A stretch of 64,000 nucleotides of DNA from JANXYW01 sp031400455 (GTDB taxonomy: Bacteria > Chloroflexota > Dehalococcoidia > DSTF01 > JACRBR01): NCBI GenBank assembly GCA_031400455.1, contig JANNPX010000029.1:1-64000 (forward strand). Direction: 5' to 3'. The stretch's first letter is position 1. Every line of letters begins with the position of its first letter. Below the pieces are notes generated by a model, which was not told the DNA's origin, made no database searches, and was given only the letters and a program-made list of their open reading frames with translations. The translations under genes were made by a program, and so were the position numbers. Below are positions 6,911 through 14,252 of this stretch, in pieces.

Positions 6911-8313
6911 CGAAGACACTGTCCGAGAAGATCTGGGATGCACACCTTGTGCGGCACGAGGAGGGGAAGCCCGACCTGCTGTACATCGATCTGCATCTGG
7001 TGCACGAAGTGACGTCGGCGCAGGCGTTCGAGGGGTTGCGGCTGGCCGGGCGGAAAGTTCGGCGGCCCGATCTGACGCTGGCGACGGTGGACCACAACGT
7101 CCCGACGCGCGACCGCGACAAGCCGTGGGCAGATCCGCTTTCGACGAAGCAGGTCGAGACGATCGCTACGAACGCCGAGGAGTTCGGCGTGCCGTACTTC
7201 GGCGTGAACGACCGGCGGCAGGGGATCGTGCACATCATCGGGCCGGAGCAGGGGCTGACGCAGCCAGGGATGACGATCGTCTGCGGCGATAGCCATACGT
7301 CGACGCACGGCGCGTTCGGATCGCTGGCGTTCGGCATCGGCACGTCGGAAGTCGAACATGTGCTGGCGACGCAGACTCTGGCTCAGGCGACGCCGAAGAC
7401 GATGTCCGTAGAAGTGAATGGCACGCTGCATGACGGCGTTACGTCGAAGGACGTGATTCTCGCAATCATTCGCAAGATCGGCGTGGCAGGCGGCGTCGGG
7501 CACGTGATCGAGTATCGCGGGGACGTGATCCGGTCGTTCTCGATGGAAGGCCGCATGACGGTCTGCAACATGTCGATCGAAGGCGGCGCCCGTGCGGGCT
7601 TGGTTGCGCCGGACGACACGACGTTCGCGTACGTCGAGGGGCGGCCGTTCGCGCCGAAGGGCGCCGACTGGGAGCGCGCGCTCGACGGCTGGCGCACGCT
7701 GCCGACCGACGAGGGCGCGGCGTTCGACGTGAACATCGAGCTTAAGGGCGAAGACATCGAGCCGTGCGTGACGTGGGGCACAACGCCCGCGCAGAGTGTG
7801 CCGGTGACGGGCCGCATCCCCGATCCGAACAGCTTCTCCGACGAGCGAGTGCGCGAACTGGCGGAGCGTTCGCTGACGTATATGGACCTCAAGCCGGGCA
7901 CGGCGATCGAGGACATCACGCTGGACCGCGTGTTTCTCGGGTCGTGCACGAACGGGCGGATCGAGGATCTTCGCGCGGCGGCTGAAGTCGTGCGCGGGCA
8001 GAAGGTTTCGGACCACGTGTACGCGATGGTGGTACCGGGCTCCGGGCTGGTGAAGGCGCAGGCGGAGCAGGAGGGGCTGGACGCGATCTTCAAGGACGCG
8101 GGCTTCGACTGGCGCGACGCCGGCTGCTCGATGTGCCTGGGGATGAACCCCGACATCCTGCTGCCGGGCGAGCGCTGCGCTTCGACCTCGAACCGCAACT
8201 TCGAGGGGCGGCAGGGGCCGGGCGGGCGCACGCACCTCGTCAGTCCGCAGATGGCGGCCGCGGCGGCGATCGCCGGGCACTTCGTCGATATCCGATCGTG
8301 GAGGCGAAACTGA
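6907..8313 (+). CDS. leuC: 3-isopropylmalate dehydratase, large subunit
   Basis: LeuC is the [4Fe-4S] aconitase-type subunit that, with LeuD, isomerises 2- to 3-isopropylmalate. The 468-aa product has the standard length. It starts MTKTLSEKIWDAH, and the cluster cysteines are in FLGSCTNGR (near residue 345) and the pair in CSMCLGMNPD (near 405). The substrate-binding VCGDSHTSTHGAFG motif is near residue 125. Its start overlaps the upstream toxin stop, and its stop shares one base with leuD (TGATG), so the two subunits are coupled. Confidence 0.95.
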   Translation: MTKTLSEKIWDAHLVRHEEGKPDLLYIDLHLVHEVTSAQAFEGLRLAGRKVRRPDLTLATVDHNVPTRDRDKPWADPLSTKQVETIATNAEEFGVPYFGVNDRRQGIVHIIGPEQGLTQPGMTIVCGDSHTSTHGAFGSLAFGIGTSEVEHVLATQTLAQATPKTMSVEVNGTLHDGVTSKDVILAIIRKIGVAGGVGHVIEYRGDVIRSFSMEGRMTVCNMSIEGGARAGLVAPDDTTFAYVEGRPFAPKGADWERALDGWRTLPTDEGAAFDVNIELKGEDIEPCVTWGTTPAQSVPVTGRIPDPNSFSDERVRELAERSLTYMDLKPGTAIEDITLDRVFLGSCTNGRIEDLRAAAEVVRGQKVSDHVYAMVVPGSGLVKAQAEQEGLDAIFKDAGFDWRDAGCSMCLGMNPDILLPGERCASTSNRNFEGRQGPGGRTHLVSPQMAAAAAIAGHFVDIRSWRRN

Positions 8314-8909
8314 TGGAGCCGTTCAAGAAGGTTCGTGGCAAGATCCTGCCGCTTCCGCGCGCCGATGTCGACACCGACCAGATCATTCCAGCGAAGTACC
8401 TCAAGCGCATCGAGCGTACTGGCTTCGGCGAGTTCGCGTTCGACGCGTGGCGCAAGGACCCGGATTTCGTGCTGAACGATGATCGCTACGACGGCGCGGA
8501 AGTGCTGGTGACGGGCCCGAACTTCGGCTGCGGGTCGTCGCGCGAGCATGCGCCCTGGGCGCTGCAGCAGATGGGGCTCAAGGCGATCGTTGCGCCGTCG
8601 TTCGCGGACATCTTCCGCAACAACTGCGCGAAGATCGGACTGCTCACCGTCGAGCTGCCGCAGGACAGCATCGACCGGCTGATCGCCCGCGCGGAGGACT
8701 CGCCTGGCTACGAGATGGAGGTCGACCTGGAGACGCAGACCGTGAGCCTCGGCAACGGCAAGTCGCGCCACTTCGATGTCGACCCCTTCGTGAAGCACTG
8801 CCTGCTCAACGGCCTCGACGAGATCGGGCTGACGTTGCAGGAGGGCGACGCAATCGACGCGTTCGAGTCGAAGCGGTCGGAGCTGCTACCGTCGACGGCG
8901 GGGGCGTAG
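8313..8909 (+). CDS. leuD: 3-isopropylmalate dehydratase, small subunit
   Basis: LeuD supplies the swivelling domain that closes the isopropylmalate isomerase active site. The 198-aa product contains DVDTDQIIPAKYLK near its start and the loop GPNFGCGSSREHAPWAL at about residues 68-84, both family signatures. GGAGG at 8300-8304 supports ATG 8313; a GTG at 8298 is the only rival. It is the last gene of the operon. leuB and an aminotransferase are not in the window. Confidence 0.94.
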   Translation: MEPFKKVRGKILPLPRADVDTDQIIPAKYLKRIERTGFGEFAFDAWRKDPDFVLNDDRYDGAEVLVTGPNFGCGSSREHAPWALQQMGLKAIVAPSFADIFRNNCAKIGLLTVELPQDSIDRLIARAEDSPGYEMEVDLETQTVSLGNGKSRHFDVDPFVKHCLLNGLDEIGLTLQEGDAIDAFESKRSELLPSTAGA

Positions 8910-9131
8910 CGCACTTCGTTTAGGAAGGCGCACGCAGACGGGATATCGCGACTCGATACTCTATGATTGGCGGCGCAAACACAGGTTCATGGTGATGATG
9001 ATGTTTGCATCTGCCGCGCCAAAGTCATGCCAAGGGAGCGTCGGCATGGCTGTCAGTGCCAAAGCCGTGGGCGTCGTCGCCGAGTGTGATATCGGGTTTT
9101 TCGGTGCACAGCCCGGTATCAGGGGCTGCTG

Positions 9132-9452
9132 ATGCGTTTCGTCGCAGCCCTGCTCCTAGTCATCACGACGACCGGCTGGATCATGGTTGCTGGTCAGGCT
9201 GGATTGTTTGTCGTCCCCGGGCTCGTATCCGCCGAATACACTTTGGGCGCCGGCATCGCATTCACAATCATCTACGTAATAGCTCCGGTCGTACTGGCAA
9301 TAGGGTGGAGCCTACTCGTGCAACGGCGCCTGCCGACAGCCAAGCAGGCGGAGATGGCTGTGATAGTGGTGGTCGCCCTTCTCGGCCTGGTGGTCTTGGC
9401 CCTTCCTGTCGGTCTGGGGCTCAATTGGCTTGTTGAGAATACTGCGCTCTGA
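9132..9452 (+). CDS. Small membrane protein, unknown
   Basis: I do not recognise a family. The 106-aa frame has three hydrophobic segments, at about residues 3-25, 35-60 and 73-98, separated by short polar loops including VQRRLPTAKQAE. Its membrane-like hydrophobicity pattern is unlikely from random sequence. An overlapping frame at 9005-9436 lacks any such pattern. A weak purine stretch precedes the ATG. The 222-bp gap from leuD shows nothing else clear. Confidence 0.5.
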   Translation: MRFVAALLLVITTTGWIMVAGQAGLFVVPGLVSAEYTLGAGIAFTIIYVIAPVVLAIGWSLLVQRRLPTAKQAEMAVIVVVALLGLVVLALPVGLGLNWLVENTAL

Positions 9453-9541
9453 GACTCGACTTGAAATAGACGCCCCGATTGAAGCATGTCGTTGACGGCG
9501 TCGGAGCGCGCTCTCAATCCGAGTCGTCGTCACACAACGAG

Positions 9542-9569
9542 GGGAGGGCCGCATTGCTGCGACCCTCCC
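9542..9569. terminator. Hairpin between convergent genes
   Basis: GGGAGGGCCGCA (9542-9553) and TGCGACCCTCCC (9558-9569) pair over 12 positions with one mismatch and a 4-base loop. There is no strong T-run. It lies between the small membrane protein gene and the convergent htrA gene and may end both transcripts. Confidence 0.5.
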
Positions 9570-9673
9570 TCTACTCCGCGTTCCGCACCGCCACCCGCCA
9601 CACCATCCGCGGAGTTTCCGGCTATCCCGTCGTATCTCGGCTCATCTGTTCGTCTCGGTGTTTGAGCGCGGGA

Positions 9674-10798
9674 TCACGCTGAGGAGTCCCAGGACTTCAG
9701 GGTGGCGGTTACTTCTGTATCTTCGCCGTCCCGGTGGATGGTGATGATCACCTTGTCGCCGACGGCTTTGGTGTCGATGTAGTCGGCGAGATCGTCGAAG
9801 GTCTTCGTCGTGTTGCCGTCGAGGGCGACGATGACGTCGCCGGTGCCGTCGGTAGCGCCGCGGATGCCGGCCTGGCCCGCGCCGCTGCCGCTATCGACGG
9901 ACGCGACGGCGACGCCGTGCTCGATGCCGAGCGTCCTGAGTTCCGCGGGCGTCAGCGTCTTGCCGGAGATGCCGAGGCGGGCGTGGGTGATCGTCTCGCC
10001 GCCGGTGAGCTGCGTGAGGTAGCGCTTCGGCGTGTTGATCGGCACGGCGTACCCGACGCCGGCGAACGAGTCGGCGCCGCTTGGATTCTCGATGGCGGTG
10101 TTGATGCCGATGACTTCGCCCTGCATGTTGATCAGCGCGCCGCCGGAGTTGCCGGGGTTGATGGCGGCGTCGGCCTGCAGCAAGCCGCGCAGTGGCCGTC
10201 CGTTGGCGCTCGACGTGAGCGTGCGGTCGAGGCCGCTGATGACGCCGGTCGTGAAGGTGCCTTCCAGGCCGAACGGGTTGCCGATGGCGGCGATGACGGA
10301 ACCGACCTTCACGAGGCTGGAGTCGCCGAGCGTGGCGGGTTGGAGCAGGCTCGCGTCCGCGTCGGTCTTGACGACGGCGGTATCGTCACCGGGATCCTTG
10401 CCGATGACATCGGCGCTGGCGGTGCTGCCGTCCGAGAAGGTGATGGTGACGGTGTCGAAGCCGTTGACGACGTGGTAGTTCGTCAGGATGTGGCCTTCCT
10501 TGTCGAGCACGATGCCGGAGCCGAGGCCGCCGCCCTGACCGCGGACGGTAGAGCCGGCGGCGCTGCCGGTCGTGATGAGCACGATGGAGGGGCGAACCTT
10601 GTCGTAGAGCGCAGTAAAGTCGTCGTTGGACGTTAGCGGCGCGCCCGGCGATCCGCTGGTGTTCACCTGGCCGGAGGTGGTGGCCGGCGCGACGGTTGCG
10701 CTGTTCGTGCTGCCGCCGTCGTCGCGGGCCCAGACGACGCCGCCGACGATGGCGGCGCCGGCGAGTACGCCGAGCAGTCCTGTCGTGAATGATTTCAT
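9674..10798 (-). CDS. HtrA/DegP-type serine protease with PDZ domain
   Basis: A membrane-anchored S1C protease for quality control of exported proteins. The 374-aa product has one N-terminal hydrophobic anchor (about residues 7-24) and a low-complexity linker rich in Ser, Thr and Gly. The trypsin-like domain follows with triad His109 (ILTNYHVVN), Asp139 (GDDTAVV) and Ser218 (NPGNSGGAL). A single C-terminal PDZ domain covers about 275-370 (LGISGKTL...GDVIVALDG). One PDZ domain is typical of Gram-positive-type HtrA. It is monocistronic, with a repeated 14-bp motif just upstream. Confidence 0.93.
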   Translation of the reverse strand: MKSFTTGLLGVLAGAAIVGGVVWARDDGGSTNSATVAPATTSGQVNTSGSPGAPLTSNDDFTALYDKVRPSIVLITTGSAAGSTVRGQGGGLGSGIVLDKEGHILTNYHVVNGFDTVTITFSDGSTASADVIGKDPGDDTAVVKTDADASLLQPATLGDSSLVKVGSVIAAIGNPFGLEGTFTTGVISGLDRTLTSSANGRPLRGLLQADAAINPGNSGGALINMQGEVIGINTAIENPSGADSFAGVGYAVPINTPKRYLTQLTGGETITHARLGISGKTLTPAELRTLGIEHGVAVASVDSGSGAGQAGIRGATDGTGDVIVALDGNTTKTFDDLADYIDTKAVGDKVIITIHRDGEDTEVTATLKSWDSSA

Positions 10799-10816
10799 TT
10801 ACGGTCTCCGTTAGCG

Positions 10817-10846
10817 GTCAGCTAGTCAGCCTGTCAGCTAGTCAGC
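10817..10846. repeat. Tandem 14-bp direct repeat upstream of htrA
   Basis: GTCAGCTAGTCAGC occurs twice, at 10817-10830 and 10833-10846, a 16-bp period just upstream of the htrA start. Each copy contains the self-complementary CTAG core. It may be an operator for a stress regulator; no known site matches. Confidence 0.6.
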
Positions 10847-11420
10847 GGGTCGGTCCGTTTGCCGGCCGTCGCTGCAGTGCTCACTCAGTATGTCGGTTCG
10901 GTCGAGGTGATCGTGCTTCAAACATGTTACGCGGCGCGGCGGCGTGGGGATTCCGGCGCAGAAAGTGGAAGAGCCACGCGGGCACACGTGGCTCTTCGAG
11001 GGAGGGTTGATCCGCCATCGCAGCGGACCGGGCCGAGGGAGACTTAGGGACCGGCGTCTCGCCGTGGCACCGCGTGCCGTTGGGCGCCCGTCGCGAACCG
11101 GGAGAACATCGCGAAGCGGGATGGTTGCGGCGCCGTTGGAGGACGCTGCGTTGCCGGTCGGAGATCCGCCGAAGCGGAACTCTGAGCACTGCGCTGAGGG
11201 CTGCGTACCCGGAAGGTCCGCTTGCTCACTCGCTCCAGCCGTACGCCGTTGCTCATGGGTGCAGAGTAGGCGGGCGTCGTTATTGGCGGATGAACGGAGG
11301 TTATCGGGAGGTTAAACCTGCGGTAGCGTTATAGCCTCGTAGCTATGCCCCTGAACGTAGACGGGCGAGTTAACGACGATTCGACGTAGCTCGTTGCAAA
11401 ACTCGGTCTCCAAAGTTGGT
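10847..11420. other. Intergenic stretch with one strong hairpin
   Basis: About 570 bp without a convincing gene. Several overlapping frames of up to 123 codons are arginine-rich and family-less. The clearest element is a 10-bp hairpin, AAGAGCCACG (10969-10978) with CGTGGCTCTT (10987-10996). It could terminate a transcript on either strand or belong to a small RNA. Confidence 0.45.
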
Positions 11421-11852
11421 CTAAGGCCCGGTGTTCGAGCCGGGGCATTTCGAGCTGTCAACATGAAACTGCTGCTGGAAGGCGCTGCACCACTCGGCCC
11501 ATTTGTTGTTATAGACGCCTGCCGCAGCCAGCACGGCGTCATCGGTTCTACAGATGTCTCTTGCCTCGGCAAAACGATCCGCCGTGGTAGCCAGTTGGTT
11601 GCCAAGTTGTACGTGTAGCTCGGCGATTTCCGGTGGTGCCGTAACCTTGAGCCACGTTCGGGCAGCCTCTCGCATGGCTACCACGATCTCGGAGCAAGTG
11701 GCCGCCGTCGTATCGAGCTTGGTGCGTGGATCTCCGGCTGATTGTGTCTGTATGGCGTCCACATAGCTGGTCGCATTTGAGTGCGATGAGGCACAGCCTG
11801 AAACGGCCACTAACAATCCGATGCCTAGCAGAACCGCCCGTGTGAACTTCAC
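11421..11852 (-). CDS. Small lipoprotein, unknown
   Basis: The 143-aa product starts with a lipoprotein signal peptide (LLGIGLLVAVSGC, lipobox Cys20). It continues as a soluble, mostly helical domain with a few cysteines and ends in a Gly/Ser/Pro tail. No family is recognised. GTG 11852 is preferred over TTG 11870 because the TTG falls inside an upstream element shared with two neighbouring genes, at matching distance from this GTG. The gene may be transcribed without a leader. Confidence 0.68.
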   Translation of the reverse strand: MKFTRAVLLGIGLLVAVSGCASSHSNATSYVDAIQTQSAGDPRTKLDTTAATCSEIVVAMREAARTWLKVTAPPEIAELHVQLGNQLATTADRFAEARDICRTDDAVLAAAGVYNNKWAEWCSAFQQQFHVDSSKCPGSNTGP

Positions 11853-11860
11853 AGCAATAG

Positions 11861-11891
11861 TATCGGCCAAAAGCCCCCCTATTCGGGGGCC
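11861..11891 (-). promoter_or_regulatory. Shared upstream element, copy A
   Basis: On the minus strand this reads GGCCCCCGAATAGGGGGG, then CTTTT and GGCCGATA, ending eight bases before the GTG at 11852. The CCCCC/GGGGG arms can form a hairpin, and GATACT resembles a -10 box. The same element precedes the genes starting at 12300 and 12491. Confidence 0.65.
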
Positions 11892-11928
11892 TCGTCGGTA
11901 TCAGTGCTGGTAGCCCGTCGCGCAACTC

Positions 11929-12300
11929 CTAACGGAATTCCCCCGCCGTACAACTGGCGCCGGTTTCGGTTACAACAACAGGCTGGTCGCGCTTTACTCT
12001 GTCCCAATTGCAATCGACACTGGTGCTATCGCTTCTTATGATGGCGAAACGATGGCCGGAGAACCACCACCGGCACCAGCGCGGCAGTGTAAAGCTCCCG
12101 GCCGAATGGGCGCCGATCTCGTCTAGGCAGTCCGCCTCGCTGCCGGTGAAACCGACGGATACGCTGTGACTGGATTCATTGCGAATCGCAGCCTTCTCTA
12201 CCGTCACATGGGTCCACCAGGTGCAGACGCCAACCGCGCAAGTGGCGGCGAACAACATCGCCGCGAAGGCAACTGGCTTGGGCTTTAGGAATCTTGGCAC
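11929..12300 (-). CDS. Small membrane-anchored protein, paralogue of 12491-12859
   Basis: The 123-aa product has an N-terminal hydrophobic segment (about residues 9-30) followed by an extracytoplasmic domain. That domain aligns by eye with the product of 12491-12859. Shared features are I(R/E)N.S...V.VG, a central acidic Cys pair region (DCLD versus GCWD), (V)DCNWD versus HDCDWD, and a closing VVVT(E/D)(T/S)G..C. No known family is recognised. It starts at GTG 12300, eight bases after a GGCCGATA motif, consistent with a leaderless transcript. Confidence 0.65.
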   Translation of the reverse strand: MPRFLKPKPVAFAAMLFAATCAVGVCTWWTHVTVEKAAIRNESSHSVSVGFTGSEADCLDEIGAHSAGSFTLPRWCRWWFSGHRFAIIRSDSTSVDCNWDRVKRDQPVVVTETGASCTAGEFR

Positions 12301-12306
12301 ACCCCG

Positions 12307-12362
12307 ATTATCGGCCTTGCCACGCGAAACTTCTATCGGCCACCTGCCCTATTCGGGGGCTC
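12307..12362 (-). promoter_or_regulatory. Shared upstream element, copy B
   Basis: On the minus strand, CCCCCGAATAGGG and GGCCGATA (within 12334-12362) are followed about 20 bases on by a second GGCCGATAAT (12307-12316). The second copy ends close before the GTG at 12300. GATAAT is one base from the -10 consensus. Confidence 0.6.
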
Positions 12363-12453
12363 GTCGTCGGCTCGGCCGGTTAATGCCGCCTCTACGACGC
12401 CCAAGGCACAGCGAAACGAAGCTAGCCAGCCGTTTCCCCGTTCCTAGCTTCGA

Positions 12454-12486
12454 GGCCCCCGAGTAGGGGGCCTTTGGCCGATACTA
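12454..12486 (+). promoter_or_regulatory. Shared upstream element, copy C
   Basis: GGCCCCCGAGTAGGGGG, then CCTTT and GGCCGATACTA, ends four bases before ATG 12491. It is almost identical to copy A on the other strand. The GATACT -10-like box lies five bases before the start codon, too close for a Shine-Dalgarno, so translation would be leaderless. Confidence 0.65.
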
Positions 12487-12490
12487 AGGC

Positions 12491-12859
12491 ATGACACGAT
12501 CGGCGCAGGTCGGGTTCGCCGTCATAGTTACCATGCTGGTGGCGGGTGCCGCGCTTCTTCTCTGGACAGACATCTGGAGAACTAAAACCACTCTCACGAT
12601 CGAGAATCGAAGCGCCCAAGTCATCAAAGTCGGAATTGGCGACGATGGGATCGGCTGCTGGGACAATGAAACAGTTCCCGCCAACACCACTACGCAGGTG
12701 ACTCTGAAGCTTCATGGTCAGCATATTTTATGCCTTGGCGACGGCATCTATCGTCTGAGCATAGAGACCGCAAGCGGCCCCCATGATTGCGACTGGGATG
12801 CACTTGGCTCTGATCGGACGATCGTTGTCACCGATTCCGGTCCCGACTGTCCGACCTAG
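12491..12859 (+). CDS. Small membrane-anchored protein, paralogue of 11929-12300
   Basis: The 122-aa product has one N-terminal membrane segment (about residues 7-26) and then an exported domain of about 95 residues. Four cysteines sit at GCWD, ILCLGD, HDCDWD and the C-terminal PDCPT. The ENRSAQVIKVGIG strand and final VVTDSGPDC match the paralogue encoded divergently at 11929-12300. The paired cysteines and beta-rich look suggest a disulfide-stabilised sandwich. Function is unknown. Confidence 0.68.
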   Translation: MTRSAQVGFAVIVTMLVAGAALLLWTDIWRTKTTLTIENRSAQVIKVGIGDDGIGCWDNETVPANTTTQVTLKLHGQHILCLGDGIYRLSIETASGPHDCDWDALGSDRTIVVTDSGPDCPT

Positions 12860-12923
12860 GAGTTTCGCAATGGGCTAAGTAGGACGTTACCTGTTACCGG
12901 GTTGCTCGTGACTGGCGTCGGGG

Positions 12924-12962
12924 CGCGCAGGGGAGAGGCCAACAACGAACCCCTCCCCGCGC
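12924..12962. terminator. GC-rich hairpin between convergent genes
   Basis: GGGGAG near 12930 and CTCCCC near 12952-12957 form the core of a hairpin extended by flanking GC pairs. It sits between the 12491 gene and the convergent acetyltransferase gene. There is no T-run, so this is a weak call. Confidence 0.35.
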
Positions 12963-13023
12963 TGCAGGGAGACGGTCGGGCGCACGACGCAGGACACCAC
13001 TGGAGAACACCGAGGGCGTCGCT

Positions 13024-13968
13024 CTAGATCCGGTCGGTGTTCCAGAAGTGCAGCGGCTCTTCCTTGAATGCGACCCCGATTGCCGGATCGTCGCCGAAGA
13101 CCAGCACCATCATCGGATAGCGGAACGTCGGCTGCTCGACGGTCGCAGGCAGGGTGCGGAGAGCCGTCGATAGCGGGTGATCGTCGGGCGAGAGCGCGAC
13201 GATGCTTTCGCCGTGCGACTGGGCGCGGCGGCCGGTTGCCGCGAGCAGCGACGCGATGGCCCCCTGGTGGCCGGGGAGGCATTCGGCTTCGAGGATCTGG
13301 TGGCCGTATGGGCGGCAGCGCGAGCGGAGGTAGGCGACGGGGAGGCCGGTGCGTTCGGCGATGAAGCGTCCGTCCGCGTCTTCGTCGAGCCAGTGGCGCG
13401 CGTCTCGCAAGGTGCGGAGCGTCTGCACGACGGCGCCCGTCGTGCCGGCGATTGCGCGGGTGCGGATCCGGATGATCGCGCGATCGTCCGCTGCGGTCAT
13501 CGGGCGGATGTCGTAGAGACTAGGCTCCGCGATGGCGGCGGCTTCGCTCGCGTCGGCCTCGAAATACGGTTCGCGCACGGTGCGATAGCCGAGGCGCTCG
13601 TAGAAGGCGGGGATGCCGGTGAAGAGGAACGAGATCGTCATGCCTTCTCGGCGCAGCTGCTCGATGGCGTCACGCATGAGTGCGGTGGCGATGCCGGAGT
13701 GACGCGCGTCCGCGTGCGTGGCGACGGAGCCGATGCCGCCGGCGGCAAGCGGTACGCCGCGGACGAGCATCGTGCGGGCGAAGATGCGCACGTAGCCGGC
13801 GACGCGGCCGTCGACGATGGCGACACGCGCGTGGCGGAGGCGGAACGTCGAGTCGCGTTCCGTCTGGTTGACGAACATCTGGGGCGCGGCTTCGTCGAAG
13901 GCGAGCGCGAGCAGGTCGCAGACTTCGGGCAGCTCGGACTTGCGGGCGGCGCGGATTGTGGGATTCAC
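13024..13968 (-). CDS. GNAT N-acetyltransferase, Eis-like
   Basis: The 314-aa product has an N-terminal GNAT fold. Its acetyl-CoA-binding motif A spans about residues 75-100 (GGIGSVATHADARHSGIATALM). A second degenerate GNAT-like half and a C-terminal segment follow, as in the Eis group of multi-acetylating aminoglycoside or protein acetyltransferases. The bulky acceptor is unknown. Conserved FLFTGIPAFYERLGYR fits the family. It is monocistronic. Confidence 0.8.
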   Translation of the reverse strand: MNPTIRAARKSELPEVCDLLALAFDEAAPQMFVNQTERDSTFRLRHARVAIVDGRVAGYVRIFARTMLVRGVPLAAGGIGSVATHADARHSGIATALMRDAIEQLRREGMTISFLFTGIPAFYERLGYRTVREPYFEADASEAAAIAEPSLYDIRPMTAADDRAIIRIRTRAIAGTTGAVVQTLRTLRDARHWLDEDADGRFIAERTGLPVAYLRSRCRPYGHQILEAECLPGHQGAIASLLAATGRRAQSHGESIVALSPDDHPLSTALRTLPATVEQPTFRYPMMVLVFGDDPAIGVAFKEEPLHFWNTDRI

Positions 13969-14010
13969 GCTGGGAATGCTACGGGAATCGTCGGTGGGGC
14001 GGTGCTGGTG

Positions 14011-14045
14011 ACCTCACCCCGACCCTCTCCGCCCGGCGGAGAGGG
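14011..14045. repeat. Interspersed palindrome of the CTCACCCC...CCCTCTCC type
   Basis: ACCTCACCCCGACCCTCTCC followed by CGGAGAGGG forms a 9-bp or longer hairpin (14023-14045). This resembles an intergenic palindromic repeat seen in many high-GC bacteria. A partial relative (CCTCACCCCGGCC) is at about 15467, between cofG and cofH. Confidence 0.55.
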
Positions 14046-14075
14046 AGGACGGCTGGGGAGAGCGGGAGGGCGCAC

Positions 14076-14105
14076 TTGACGCGGGCGGGGCGCTGTACTT
14101 ATGAT
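14076..14105 (+). promoter_or_regulatory. Promoter of the cofGH leader
   Basis: TTGACG at 14076-14081 and TATGAT at 14100-14105 are spaced by 18 bases, a good sigma-70 promoter. Transcription would start near 14112, leaving a leader of about 140 bases before cofG. Confidence 0.7.
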
Positions 14106-14111
14106 CGTGGT

Positions 14112-14213
14112 ACGACTTGAGTAGATGACCTGGCGGTCATACTTGCTGGCGGTTCAAGCCAGTCGCCGGGCCGAAGTGTGCGCAGATCTGCGTGCTCGCG
14201 GCGCGGCTTTTTT
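14112..14213 (+). ncRNA. Structured leader RNA ending in a terminator, upstream of cofG
   Basis: The predicted leader contains hairpin ATGACC-TGGC-GGTCAT at about 14125-14140. It also has two mutually exclusive pairings: CTGGC with GCCAG around the sequence GGTTCAA, or upstream TTGA with TCAA. At the end, GCCG.GCC (from 14164) pairs with GGC.CGGC just before six T residues at 14208-14213. That is an intrinsic terminator before the F420 genes. A promoter, alternative stems and a terminator in series suggest an attenuator or riboswitch; a free small RNA is the alternative. I recognise no known class. Confidence 0.5.
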
Positions 14214-14252
14214 CTCGCCCGCGCGCTACGGTTCGATTCTGGTAACGGAACG

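Noticed and set aside
9005..9436. 143-codon plus-strand frame overlapping the small membrane protein
   Set aside because: Its translation is Ser/Arg/His-rich with no hydrophobic or family pattern; the 9132 frame is clearly better.
11064..11074. GTGGCACCGCG, similar to the T-box core
   Set aside because: The flanking bases do not match, no Stem I or T-run terminator is present and no gene with an amino-acid role follows. It is part of a simple GGCAC/GTGCC hairpin.
14125..14165. GGTTCAA within a 5-bp stem, and a 5S-like CCTGGCGGTCATA
   Set aside because: The loop register does not fit a tRNA T-arm, no anticodon arm exists, and the conserved 5S rRNA core is missing.
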